Source: Strongylocentrotus purpuratus (Eukaryota; Echinodermata; Echinoidea; Camarodonta; Strongylocentrotidae). From it: a stretch of 64,000 nt of DNA. The stretch lies in NCBI RefSeq assembly GCF_000002235.5, contig NW_022145606.1:48606685-48670684 (forward strand), in the 5' to 3' direction. Shown one piece after another: positions 1 through 10,257 of this stretch; positions within the stretch are counted from its first letter, which is position 1, and every line of letters starts with the position of its first letter. Made by a program: the position numbers and the translations under genes. Below the pieces are notes generated by a model. The model worked only from the letters and a program-made list of their open reading frames with translations. It searched no databases and was not told where the DNA came from.

Positions 1-671
1 ATTTATTTTGTCTTAAGGTTGACAATTATATTATTGGCATCACACCACTGATTAAATGTGATTAGTACTCAGTTATTACTACTAAATCAAGACAAGATTT
101 TCCAGGTGGAAAAAAGTGGTCAATTCAGCTGCAAACAATCTTTAATTGAGGAATTTAGTACATGTATAGGTCATTTAAATACATCATGACAAAGAGTAGG
201 GCCTTATGTGATAACAGAAACAAAATAAAACCGCTGAACACTTACATGCAAGACAGCAATATGATCGTTAATAATTTGTTTTGGTATATTTCTAGCCTAT
301 TTGTTCCGGATAATGATACACATATATGTTTTGTACTGAACATAATGGCATTCAGACCCCTTGCTAGCTTCGAGAAATTCACGTCACCTGGTTTTCGAAT
401 TTGCTACTTTCCATCTGACAGACTCTCAATCTATTCTTTGAACCATGAACGAAGTTATTAAATCAATAGTAAACATCCAATAAAACAGGTATATTTAAAA
501 TAAATTCACAACAAAAATACAAATTAAGCGCCTTTAGTTAGAGGCTATATGTCAATTGCCCTATGTAAACTAAAGCAAAAACACCATCTGAAGTTCAAGA
601 TGTTTGATACTGTTAGCATTAAAATGAGGTTATCATCAATGATTATTACAGGTATTATAACTATTAATGTT
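1..671. repeat. Left part of a segmental duplication (intron of NLR gene 2)
   Basis: This stretch matches 57620-58310 closely and in the same orientation. The match continues across the insertion at 672-985 into the LRR exon 1187-1704, which pairs with 58455-58978. In both places it lies just downstream of a paralogous LRR exon of a minus-strand NLR gene, so it should be intron. No exon is visible here. The duplication probably continues left of base 1. Confidence 0.8.
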
Positions 672-985
672 ATTAAGGCCAATAGGCCTGGTGCATCAGC
701 CGAACCAGCGGCCTTGGTGATTGGTCGATCACCGTGTGCGTCGACCAATAGGCATTGGGCGTTATTGTTCCAATTATCGATCGAATTATAGACCGCTCCG
801 CCGGTCCTCCCGTAAAGTATAAAAGACCCTTGCTTACAATAGTTTTTATCACCTGACGAAGTATCGCAGTAGCATACGAAACGTCGTGATCTTTTAGATT
901 CCTTATTGACCACATTGCGAGACAAACGAATATCACTAGCGATATTATTTTCGATACTATATCCGCAATGAGTAATATATTTAGC
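672..985. mobile_element. ~312-base insertion absent from the paralogous intron
   Basis: The paralogous intron near 58300-58312 reads straight across this point, so about 312 bases were gained here, apparently flanked by an ATTA-like short duplication. On the plus strand the insert has CCAAT-like boxes (near 678 and 744), a TATA-like GTATAAAAG near 818, and then CTGACGA (853-859), a GTAU/AUAC stem and GAAA (878-881), which resembles a hammerhead ribozyme core as found in Penelope-like retroelements. No long reading frame is credible. The family is not identified. Confidence 0.5.
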
Positions 986-1038
986 ATTATATCATCTATG
1001 TTATCAATACTTTTTATTTATTTATTTATTTATTTATC

Positions 1039-1075
<37 letters not shown>

Positions 1076-1186
1076 TTATTTATTATTTTTTTTTTTTTTT
1101 GGGGGGGGGGGGGGCAACCAACATTATGATTATTATTAGTATTATTAATATTATTCACTGACTAAAGATGTGTACAATAAACTCAC
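986..1186. repeat. Poly-T and poly-G simple sequence in intron
   Basis: TTTA-rich sequence, a T tract at about 1040-1100 and a G run at 1101-1114. The paralogous intron near 58330-58390 has the same kind of sequence in shorter form, so the tracts expanded after duplication. The sequence just right of it carries the GTGAGT donor of the next exon, read on the minus strand. Confidence 0.7.
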
Positions 1187-1704
1187 ATTAGATGATTCAT
1201 CGTCTTCACATGTTTGCAACACTCGACGAGTTCAACCAAGTCTCCCTCGTCAGTGCCCTTCACTCTGGATAGACGCAGCCACTGTAGGTTCTTGGTTTGT
1301 TCTCTGATCAGACGACCCAGTCCACTTATCGTCTCTCTCGATACACTCCTCTTCTCTGATGGGAGTGATGACGGTGCTGTAAGGTCGATGTGTGTGAGCT
1401 GCTGTCCTCCGATCGGACGAAGACAAGCCGTGATCTGAGGTATGTCTCTCTCTGCATCATCGATAGCGATATCGATCTCTCTCAAGCCAGGAAGCGATGA
1501 GAGCAGACCTTCATAGCTTTGTGACGTCACTCTCTCGGCTGAAAGTTTTGTGACGGATGGAAGCTCAGGAGGAGATGGAGGGAAACTGAGAGAGGAGTCT
1601 GAGATGCTGAGATGGTTCAGTGAGGTGAAGGATTTGAAGCAGGAAAACAATTTTTCTGTCATCTCAGTAGATAGCTGGCATTGCTCTATCTGAAGCCTAG
1701 TATT
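1187..1704 (-). CDS. NLR gene 2, exon 6: long LRR-cassette exon
   Basis: Part of the ligand-sensing, leucine-rich C-terminal region of the NLR that starts at 9372. The minus-strand acceptor (tgcag) precedes 1704 and a GTGAGT donor follows 1187. The exon is 518 bases, entered in phase 0 and left in phase 2, and covers about residues 837-1008 of the model. It is open throughout and closely matches the exons at 51876-52396 and 58455-58978, sharing the blocks SDSSLSFPPSPPEL, VTSQSYEGLLSSLPGL and REQTKNLQWL. Leu spacing gives irregular LRRs (LNHLSISDSSL; LQWLRLSRVKG). The next exon would lie left of base 1. LRR assignment rests on spacing and gene context, not on a profile search. Confidence 0.85.
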
Positions 1705-1975
1705 CTGCAATTAATTACAAATAGACAAACCTTTTCACTTTTATATACATTGATCTATATATTGAGACTAAACGTGTGGACATATAGAATCCCACGTCAG
1801 AGAAGCTGAAAGTACAAATATTAAATTCATATTCCGATAATTAATTGAGTTTTTTCAACAACAAAAAATGCAACTGTATAGCAACTCCCTTTTATTATAG
1901 TTACATTCAGAGGATATCCCTTTGTTGAATATCTCAAAGCGAAATGCATGCACCCGTAAAGCAAAAGTCACTCAC
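1705..1975 (-). other. Intron 5 of NLR gene 2
   Basis: AT-rich intron between the short exon 1976-2015 and exon 6. It does not resemble the flank of the paralogous exon at 58979, so the shared duplication ends at or inside exon 6. No other feature is seen. Confidence 0.7.
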
Positions 1976-2015
1976 CTGGACGGTGTTCTTTTTGTTCACA
2001 GATTCACCTCCACTG
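1976..2015 (-). CDS. NLR gene 2, exon 5: short cassette exon
   Basis: A 40-base exon with a T-rich acceptor (ttttttgtag) and a perfect GTGAGT donor. It enters in phase 2 and leaves in phase 0, exactly what is needed to join exon 4 (ends in phase 2) to exon 6 (starts in phase 0). It encodes SGGESVNKKNTVQ after a Ser made at the junction. The equivalent exons of the neighbouring gene are 97 and 100 bases long and encode a CGT..GRL..HI.GL motif, so this one is a shortened or different version. An acceptor three bases further in would also keep the frame. Confidence 0.65.
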
Positions 2016-3135
2016 CTACAAAAAAATATTTGAAAAGGAATGAATGTGATTCAAGTAAATCTTGGGAAACGATATTACATTAATAAAGAATGCAAGTGAA
2101 TTGTACATCCCCTCTTTACAGAGGTAAATGAAAGCAACAATACTAACAATAACAATAATGATAATAATCATATTATAATAATGGTAATAGTAATAACAAA
2201 TATAACCATGATCATGATATCAATAATAAAAAGAACATCCATAAAATACCATAAATTCATAATTTGGTGTTCATGCCGTCTTCAAATTAAAAAGCGCCAT
2301 TAACACAAAAATCTGTAGTGACCAAAATTCGCGGAGATTTTTGAAAATATATTAGAAAATGTGATATTCGATCCATGATTTCTCATATTCTACACAAATA
2401 TATTTATTTCAATTATTAGCAAATGGACGGCAAAGTTTTTAACTACGAATTGGTGCAACTACAAAATTTATCGTCAAAGGATTCAGGAGATATCGCGATC
2501 TAAAATTCGATGTCGGATTGGCGTGCGCGCTGCAACTCACGAAAAAGTCATAACAAACAACGAGACCTTATTTCGTGCACGGGGTCTAACATCTGATTTA
2601 TCAAAAAATTAAATCAATCAAATGTAAGATAATTGTATATTTTGCAAGGAAAAATATCATACAATCAATTACTACCAGGGGCGGCGATGTTTAGGGGGAG
2701 GGGATCGCCCCCCACCCCTTGAACATTTGAAAAAGTGCACACACAAAAATGTATAGCAAATACTGACTAAAGACTGCAACACTTTTTCTTTGTTAGGCTC
2801 TGGAGGGCCCAAGCAGGGCCCAAGAGTGCAGCGTTTGGACTAATACAAATGCAAATCTTTTCGCTCGTTCGCTAGCAGCTCCCATGCATAATGTCCTTCA
2901 AAATGTTCAAGCAAATATTGTAGAAAATTTGTATTTCGTTGGTATCCCGTAAGCACAGTTTATACTGTATGTTTACACGATTAAGAGTTATAGAAATAGA
3001 TCAGTGCTAAAAAGTGAATATTCCGCTTGCTCTTTTTATTAAGTTTTATTTGTTAAGGAGTCCCTTGCAGCCTGGTATACACATAGTGTCGCCTGACTCC
3101 CTAAGGGATAATGGTGTACATCTTTCTAACTAATA
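2016..3135 (-). other. Intron 4 of NLR gene 2, distal part
   Basis: AT-rich intronic sequence with ATA/ATG-rich simple sequence near 2130-2240. A moderately GC-rich stretch at 2670-2720 is followed by ordinary dispersed repeat sequence. No exon or recognisable gene is seen. Confidence 0.6.
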
Positions 3136-3682
3136 CACTGTTGGTCATAATGGTTGAATAATTATTTTTACCCCAGTTTAGGGAAGGATTTTAAAAAATT
3201 GTTTATTTCTAATAGATCTACATAATGGCATACATTCTTAGGTTTGATTGAATATTAATTTGCGAGTGTTTGTTTTGCGTTACTGCTAAATCATATATGT
3301 GCTACTATGCTAATCAGCTAGGGAACCTACGTCCTTAAGTCATGATTGACAGAAATGAGGATTAATGTCTCACGAAAGGGCACTAATATAGCTGATCGAC
3401 ACGGTTTTTATCATGGGGCCTCACAGTAACGAGGCCATTGCTTAGCCCCTGAATCATGACTGTACGAAGTGGTTGCTAGGGTACGTGGCCGCCCCCACAA
3501 ATCCCACAAAACGAAGAAAATGCAATAAATTGTCAAAAATTCATTGCATTTTACCCCGGCCCCCAACAGGAAAAATTCCTCTGTAGGGCCATGCATCTAG
3601 ATCTATTAGAAATAAATAATTGTTTTAAATCCTTCCCTAAACTGGGGTAAAAATAATTATTCCACTATTATGACCAACAGTG
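3136..3682. mobile_element. Tc1/mariner-type MITE, 547 bases
   Basis: The two ends are inverted copies of each other over about 85 bases (3136-3222 and 3596-3682), starting CACTGTTGGTCATAATGG. A TA dinucleotide flanks each end (3134-3135 and 3683-3684), the target duplication typical of the Tc1/mariner superfamily. The interior encodes no transposase. It sits in intron 4 of NLR gene 2. Confidence 0.8.
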
Positions 3683-4405
3683 TAGTATTATTAAGTCAAA
3701 CTCAAGGTCCTTCATTACATGACTAGACTTGGTACTTGGTAGGATTCCTCCAAAAGACGTCGTAAAGGTGTTTAAACCTAATTAAAGTTTTCTAAAATTT
3801 ACCTAGACTACTAAATATTTACAACCCTTCGGACTGCACACTAATTACCGGCAATGCAAGTGAAGTGTGAACAAAACATATTGCTTGTTTGTATACTATA
3901 GTTTGCTAAGGAATGTATTGTTTTAATACAACAAAACTTCAAAAACATGTGGAAGTTTAAGGGGGTAGTCACTTCCGTCACCTTCACCCCTCTCGTTCAC
4001 TAGATTTAGGTCTATGCTTCCTCGCACTTTGTCTCCCCGGTCATGAAAATAAATCGCCGCCCCTGGTTTGTACCACATTTTATTTACAATGTTGATGACA
4101 TTTGCTCTCAAAATAAAGATTTACAAATAAAGATTTACAGACCCTTGTCGGCAAGTTCATATTTTTGTCAGAACGGACGCAAAAGACTGCAAAATTTGCC
4201 GATCTTTTGGCAATATTTTACCAATTTCACCTCCAATTCCATAGAAAATTTCTTCTCTCGGTAATTTTAGATTTCTCTTTCCATTTAGACCTATAGATCT
4301 AGTGATATCAGATTTTCGAAATCTTACCGATTTGTTGAGATAGCGAACTATGGTCACACCACCATACATGAATAAAGATATAGACCTAGATCTAGATCTA
4401 CCTAC
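3683..4405 (-). other. Intron 4 of NLR gene 2, proximal part
   Basis: AT-rich intron up to the GTAGGT donor of exon 4. Short runs of dispersed-repeat sequence occur near 4030-4270. I see no exon. Confidence 0.6.
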
Positions 4406-4941
4406 CTCAAATTCAACGACGTAAGTTGTTTAGTCTTAACAAACAGGTCCACCAAGGCTTCTTCGTCTCTGCCTCTCACCCCGGACACATGCAGCCGTTG
4501 TTGGTTTTTGGTTTGGTCTTCAAATAGAAGACTAAGCCCTCCAATTATCTTTCCTGATTCAATTTTCTTGTCTGTGGCGAGTGCTGTCAAGGCGTGTAGT
4601 CTGATATGAACAAAGAACTGTTCATCCCTAGCCCTAGTTTGATTCATAGGCCTGGATGCGGTGGTGATCTGAAAAGTGTTGCTCGTCTCTGCAACATCGA
4701 TAGAGACATCGATATCTTTCACTCCGGGTATCGATAAGAGCACTCCTTCGTAGCTTTGTGACGTCACTCTCTCAGCTGATAGCTGTTTGACTGATCGAAG
4801 CTCCGGAGGAGATGGAGGGAAACTGAGAGACGAGTCTGAGATGATAAGAGTATCTAACATCAAAAAGGCTTTGAGGCAGGTCCATAGTCCACTCGTCACG
4901 TCGGTAGTTAGAGTAGACCCCTCGAACTTTACTGTCCTTAC
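4406..4941 (-). CDS. NLR gene 2, exon 4: first long LRR-cassette exon
   Basis: First exon of the LRR region, joined directly to the NACHT exon. Its acceptor follows an almost pure (CT)n polypyrimidine tract (4950-4990 on the plus strand) ending cag; the donor is GTAGGT. It is 536 bases, phase 0 in and phase 2 out, and covers about residues 645-823. It shares the SDSSLSFPPSPPEL and VTSQSYEG blocks with the other three long LRR exons but is the most divergent of the four, with an expanded central part (TTASRPMNQTRARDEQ). The fit to the NACHT exon in phase and spacing shows it belongs to this gene. Confidence 0.85.
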
Positions 4942-5780
4942 CTGGTATTCAGAGAGAGAGAGAGAGAGAGAAGGTGAGGGGGGGGGGGTAAAGAGAAAAA
5001 GAGATAAAGACAACATTTAATAGTCAGAACATCGATAAGTTGATGAAGATTTCTATTTCAGCTCTACTCCATAATCTGGCTGGTTCTTATATTTCATCTC
5101 TATAATATTCTCTGCTCTTACTTCGAGCCGCCCAAGATGGCAGTATTAATGAACTAGTACACCCTGTCTTTTCGCCGGGCGTAGAAATCCAAATATCACG
5201 TCATCTTCGGCTTGCAGCACGTAGAGGGAGGTCGCGATGGTGGAGATTATCTTCAATTAAATCGGACAGATTCTGAAATATATAATGTTTTGTTTTTGTG
5301 GTAATCATTAAAGCAAACGAGCCTACGACCTGATCTTATTTGAGAAATGTATTTGCTAAAGTAATGGAAGCTTCCTTCTCTACTTCTTTCAATTCATAAG
5401 TTAAAGATGTGTTTTCTTCCATGTTAAATATAGAGATCCTTTGTTTTGCATAGGCTACTTGCTTTTGTTGACAGAGTCTCATCATTTCTCCTATATGAAT
5501 AGGCCCTAGGGCCTAGCATTATTTGTTTGCATTATTTTTCTCGTTTTTGGAATGCAGTACCTTGATCAAGGCCGTAATTGGGCAAAGATGGAAAAATGAA
5601 TTTTACGTCCTGATCATTTTATCTTGCATTATTATTTATGAAGATGCAGTTAATTAATCAATAATCTATTAAAACAATCTTACCTCTTTGACTGATAGTT
5701 ATAGCGGAGGGATTGAAATTTAATCAATGTTTATGAAATTGTTATTGCAAACACATGTTGTCAAATGAAAACGTGCATAC
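4942..5780 (-). other. Intron 3 of NLR gene 2
   Basis: Separates the NACHT and first LRR exons. It contains the (AG)n/G tract at 4952-4990 that forms the polypyrimidine tract of the following acceptor. The rest is AT-rich with no exon seen. Confidence 0.7.
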
Positions 5781-7369
5781 CTGACGTTTAAGTTGCTTTG
5801 GAAGATTTTGCATCCCAACGACGGTGTAGACAGTCGGTGACTTTAGAACAATACTCTCTGCATTCACACATCTTTGAACCAACGAGGACACGTTTTGTTG
5901 AGTACCCTTGGTCTCTGATGAACAGTCAAGGAGAATTCGATATCGTTCGTTCTCATCCAAAAAGCGGTTGGAAAGGAGCGTCTCCATTATTCGTATGCAA
6001 AGGCTGTTATCTGTGCCAGCAGCGAATCGGATGAGATTCTCATAGTCACCGATGTTTTCTTCGATGTTTCGCAGCAGTCTATCCAACTTAGAAATCTTCA
6101 GTCGTAACATATATTTCTTCGTTTTAGCAGCAAGGTACTTTCCAGCCGAGTGTTCCTGAACGAGTTTATGATAAAACTCAATGGTAGTGGATGTGGTATT
6201 GTGGGATAGTGGGAGCATTTTCGTTGGAATCGTCGTCTTAGATAGGATCCCAAGCTCACATGCCCTATCAAGAATAGCGGGAACTTTTCGGAAATCATGG
6301 GACGTGAATACTAGTTTTTTAGAGTCGTCGATTAGACCAGCTAAAGCAACCTTACCCAGCTTACGAATGATTTTGATTAGTTCTTCTTTTGTTATTTCGT
6401 CTTTTGATTTTGCTCGGGCATTGGCATGGTGCATCAGAAAGACATTCACACTGTCTAATAATTCGGTTTGCGTTGCAGTTTCAGTGTTCAAACGCTCTTC
6501 GCTCCATAAGTGACAGACCATGAGACAAAATAAAGGCGTTTTAACAAGTTCATTGATCAGTGGTTGGTCATCAAGGTAAACCTTCAAAGCATGTCCACGA
6601 CAAGGATTCGAAGTCGAAGCAAAGAACTTGTCGATGTACTCTCGTGAGCTCTCTTGCGAGAATCCTTCGATCCACATCTTAGTGTATACCCTCGGAAGTT
6701 CCGCTTGATTGAAGAAGTTCTCTAGGTGAGGGCGCGTCGTTACAAGGACTCTACACTCTGGAAATTCCTCCCAGCGGATGACACTGACAATGTTGCTCCC
6801 TAAGCTCCGGTTTGAAGATGAAATACCGGCATACTCATCTAGCCCGTCTAGTATGATATGACAGATTTCTTGATTCTCTCTAATGAAACTCTCCAGACCC
6901 TCTGGTGTGAGATCATCAACATCACTCAAAAGCTGGGATTTGATGGCTTCTCCGATCGATGTAAGCTGCGTTGTGTTTCGGAATTTCACAACAAACAGAA
7001 GTGGCAGGTGTTCTAATGCGGACCCCTTTTCTCTGTGAACCCAGTCATAAGCCATCTTAGCAACAGCAGTGGTCTTTCCTTTTCCAGCCGGGGCCGAAAT
7101 GAGGATTCGAGCTGGCAGTTTGCCGTTTACTTTCGTTGAAAATATTTCGGCAACAGAACCCTGAAGTATTTCCTTCTTTTTCGTATCTTTTCCACTAGCG
7201 TCCTTCTTTACCATTGTGACCACCGTGTGCATATCTTTGAACTCAGCATAGTCACTGTGATCCCATGGCTTCATTTGAATTTTGCACAGTTGATTCAGGT
7301 ACTTGTTCTCCAACTTTTCGCGACATTGCTGAACAGTCAAGGATTCCGAGATCTTTTCACTGTAAATAT
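5781..7369 (-). CDS. NLR gene 2, exon 3: NACHT NTPase domain
   Basis: Central nucleotide-binding oligomerisation module of a cytoplasmic NOD-like receptor; in this family ATP binding drives assembly of a signalling platform. One 1589-base exon carries residues 115-644. Walker A is APAGKGKTT (about 207-215) and Walker B is ILDGLDEY (about 287-294), followed by a sensor-like VLVTTRP and the helical regions of NACHT proteins. The acceptor (ttgtatctttcag) enters in phase 1, completing an Asp codon with exon 2; the donor GTATGC leaves in phase 0. The reading frame is open throughout with no missing key residue, so it looks functional. Family placement rests on these motifs and on the Death-NACHT-LRR order typical of sea urchin NLRs. 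Confidence 0.95.
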
Positions 7370-7784
7370 CTGAAAGATACAAGGAAATAAGACTAAAGGT
7401 CGTATCGCACTCCCAAATACTCATCCCTTCACACTCCGACCCAATAGGGTTCCGTAACTTGTTTCTTGTTCAAATACATCAAGTTTTATTGTTTCAACGG
7501 TTTTCACCTTCCTCTTGAAAATTGCTCTGACACAAAACAGACTAAAATAGAGAAACAGATAGGTAAAAGTTTGAAAGGAATCGGACAAACGATAAAAGCC
7601 CCCCTTTTTAAATGTGCAGTTACTATACGTACATAACGTAAGTGGATTTCAAGCTGGCCGAATCGGCAATGTTACAGTGATGTATAGTGGAGGAAAACGC
7701 TCCCATTTGTTCCAACACACGGAATTACACACGGATCTTCCCGTTTCTAAAGGATACATAATAATATGCTATCCTTAATACATT
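7370..7784 (-). other. Intron 2 of NLR gene 2, first part, with a dispersed repeat
   Basis: Noncoding. The stretch at about 7640-7725 is similar, in inverted orientation, to 37300-37390 (shared words include CCCATTTGTTCCAACA). It is a dispersed repeat of unknown family. Confidence 0.5.
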
Positions 7785-8245
7785 TTGAGTAGTGCCCCCA
7801 AGGGAGAAGGTACGGTTCTGAACATTCACCCCCTGCCAACTACCAGCGAGGCAATTACCCCCAAAGGACAAACATTACAATTTAAGACAACCGCCCCCCC
7901 CCCTCTCCCCCGAGGACTATTCCCCCGGAAAATCACACCATATGACAATTACCATCCGGAAGTTACCCTCTAGGATAATCCCCCCTGTGTGTGGGTGCGT
8001 GTGCGCGTGTGTTTGTATGCGTGTGCGTGTGTGTGTGAGTGTGTTTGTGTGTGTATGCGTGTGTGCGTGCGTGCATGTGTTGTGTAGCGGGGAGTCATGA
8101 TGTATTGTCTTTTGGCAATCGTCTTAGGGGGTTATTGTCCTAGGAGAATTTTCCGGGGGGGGGGGGGTGGGGGAGTTGTCATCGGGGTTGGCTTTCCTGG
8201 GGGTAATTTTCCGGGGGTGATTTTCCTCGGGCAAGCCAAATCATT
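7785..8245. mobile_element. Foldback element with GGACAATTACCCCC-type arms
   Basis: Left arm (7790-7980) has repeated variants of GACAATTACCCCC and GGAAAATTACC. Right arm (8120-8240) has their reverse complements (GGGGTTATTGTCC, GGGTAATTTTCC). A (GT)n run at about 7983-8085 forms the loop. The same arms recur at 55868-56250 and 63781-64000. Ends are not exact. It sits in intron 2 of NLR gene 2. Confidence 0.65.
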
Positions 8246-8790
8246 ATCCATATTATTTCTTCTTTTTTCTTTTCATTTCTAAATTGTTTATAACTATCTT
8301 CTTCTTCTTTTTTTAATTTGTATTTTCTCTTTGCTAACAATTATTTGCTATTTTTTTTAATGCTGTCTTCTTTTTTTATCCGGAAATGCTTAAGGCAGTT
8401 TTCTTATCATCGTTTTGAAATTATTTTGAATTCATGATCTGTTAAAGTTTACATTTTTTTAAAACCAATCACAAACAAGTGCAAAATGTTCAATAGCGTA
8501 AATGGAGAAAAAATGAGACTCTCTTACAGAAGTCTGACAGAAATCGGACAAGTCATTTGAACTTTCGCAAGGTTAGATTACAACTGTAGGCCTAATATAT
8601 GTGAATCTCAAATCGGTGAGTTAGTCATTCGAATTAGACATTCAAATATAACTAATATATAATTAATATTCGTTTCTCTTCAAAATAACCTAGGGACTAT
8701 GATTAAGTTATCGTTTTGATGGCATATTCTTTTATTCCCCTCCCCCCCCCCTTTCCATGAAGAAGACTCTCATTTTTAATGCAATCATAC
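8246..8790 (-). other. Intron 2 of NLR gene 2, remaining part
   Basis: T-rich sequence followed by unremarkable AT-rich intron up to the GTATGA donor of exon 2. A C-run lies near 8740-8752. No gene is seen. Confidence 0.6.
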
Positions 8791-8856
8791 CTGAGTTATT
8801 GTACAGTGGAGTCGCCTCTTGATCACGTGGGTCCTGCTGCTTTGGGAAATATTCAC
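8791..8856 (-). CDS. NLR gene 2, exon 2: short linker exon
   Basis: A 66-base symmetrical exon, phase 1 in and phase 1 out, with acceptor cctgtag and donor GTATGA. It encodes about 22 residues (residues 93-115 with the junction codons), reading EYFPKQQDPRDQEATPLYN, a polar linker between the Death and NACHT domains. Because it is symmetrical it could be skipped without changing the frame. It was found by splice signals and phase and is too short to stand out as a reading frame. Confidence 0.75.
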
Positions 8857-9095
8857 CTACAGGAAATGTACACAAAGTCATTTATAATGTTAGTTATGTA
8901 TCCATGGCTCGAGAGGATAGAACATCAAAACATATTTTATATTTAGATACGAATAATATTTAAAATTCAAAAATCAAAAAATAAACCTAAATACAGCTTG
9001 ACTGCTAGACTGATCAAATTTACTTTGAATATCATAAACAATCATACAATAATTATATATATAGTTCATTCAGTTACATCTAAGTTACTTTTTAC
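8857..9095 (-). other. Intron 1 (coding) of NLR gene 2
   Basis: A 239-base AT-rich intron between the Death and linker exons, with donor GTAAAA and acceptor cctgtag. Nothing else is seen. Confidence 0.75.
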
Positions 9096-9376
9096 CTTCG
9101 ATCAATTTCTGTCCCAATCCACCAAGCTCCACATCATGAAGTTTCCTCGCCAGGATCGATCGTGATTGGCTTGTATCTGCTTGTTTAGTATTCCACTTGA
9201 TCATGATATCCTTCATAGCCTCATTGTAATCTTTTAGATGAGTTGAGAGAATTGATTGATTCCGATTATGGGAGTACCCCAGGGCGATGCACAGTTCTGA
9301 GTAACTAGTATGAGGTATGTCTCTGGAAAGATGAATCATCTCGACTTCCTGTAAATATGGTAAAGGCTCCATTGTT
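9096..9376 (-). CDS. NLR gene 2, exon 1: Death domain and start codon
   Basis: Encodes the N-terminal signalling adaptor domain, expected to recruit other Death-domain proteins. The start ATG is at 9372-9370 in an ideal context (AACAATGG). An acceptor (cccttcgcag) lies just before it, so at least one untranslated exon lies upstream. Residues 10-92 have the six-helix Death-domain pattern: a YSELCIALGY block, an ILSTHLKDYNEAMKDIMIKW core and a final LARKLHDVELGGLGQKL helix. The exon leaves in phase 1. No signal peptide is present, fitting a cytoplasmic receptor. CARD and DED are weaker alternatives. Confidence 0.85.
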
Positions 9377-10255
9377 CTGCGAAGGGAATAAACAAAATGC
9401 ATTAAACGGGTCATCATGGAGAATAAATCAAACCAAGGAGTTGTTATAGGCGATTAAACAAGACTATTAATTATCAAATAGTCATAGCTATTTCAAGAAA
9501 GTTAGATATTTCACAGGGTTGAGATAAACTACATGAATAGTTTTCCTAAACTAGTTATCCAAAGGTAACTCGAGATGCTTAGGTATAATTGTGTCGGTTG
9601 ACTTGACTAGAAATGGTCGATCATAATTACTATGACAAAAGACATAAAACGCCAAATGTTGTCATGGTGTGAAGAGTCTCAACTGTTCCAGGGAGCATGA
9701 CTGCAGTTAAAAATGTGTTGGCATAAAAACTTAATTATTTATTGTTTTCACTTCTAGAACCAAACTCGCAAATTATGAAAGACATAAATCTTTATCATTA
9801 TGCATTTGTATGGGGTAGCAACTCGGACAAAAAGGGTAGAGAACAAACGTGTCAACTATACAATAAAGGCGGGTTTTAACCCGTTGACTACTGAATTATC
9901 TTATTCCCATAGGCTTTACACAGGGAACATCAGGTTCCAGTAAGCAATGGGTTAAACGATTAAAACAAAAATTCATGCATAATCCTTGAGATATAATGGA
10001 TTACAATATTTAACTGATTCCCAGGTGAAAAGTTAGATGTGGCACACGTTTCATTCATTCTTTTGCCAGACTTATTCTTGCCACTTGTATATGGGTTTTG
10101 TTTACCTAAAAGATTTGGAAAACTTGACGCCTATTTGAAAAGAGGTTCTCTTTGCTTGGCCTCTCTTGGTTGAACTTGTTATTGATGACATCGCATGTCA
10201 ACCTCTCTGGAATAACTCCCGAATCAAAACGAGCGAAAAAGTAGTATATTTAGGT
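9377..10255. other. 5' flank or 5' intron of NLR gene 2
   Basis: Noncoding AT-rich sequence directly upstream of the Death exon. It should hold an untranslated exon or lead to one, but I cannot place a promoter. A hairpin repeat at 9875-9957 is listed separately. Confidence 0.5.
9875..9957. repeat. Hairpin MITE, ends TTAACCCGTTGACTACTG
   Basis: A roughly 83-base sequence with inverted ends: TTAACCCGTTGACTACTG at the left, CAGTAAGCAATGGGTTAA at the right. A second copy with the same ends lies at 40640-40725. It has no coding capacity. Confidence 0.6.
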
Positions 10256-10257
10256 CT

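Noticed and set aside
673-987. Minus-strand open frames in the 672-985 insertion
   Set aside because: Two overlapping frames of about 100 residues with no domain, in a block that is absent from the paralogous intron; better explained as an inserted noncoding element.
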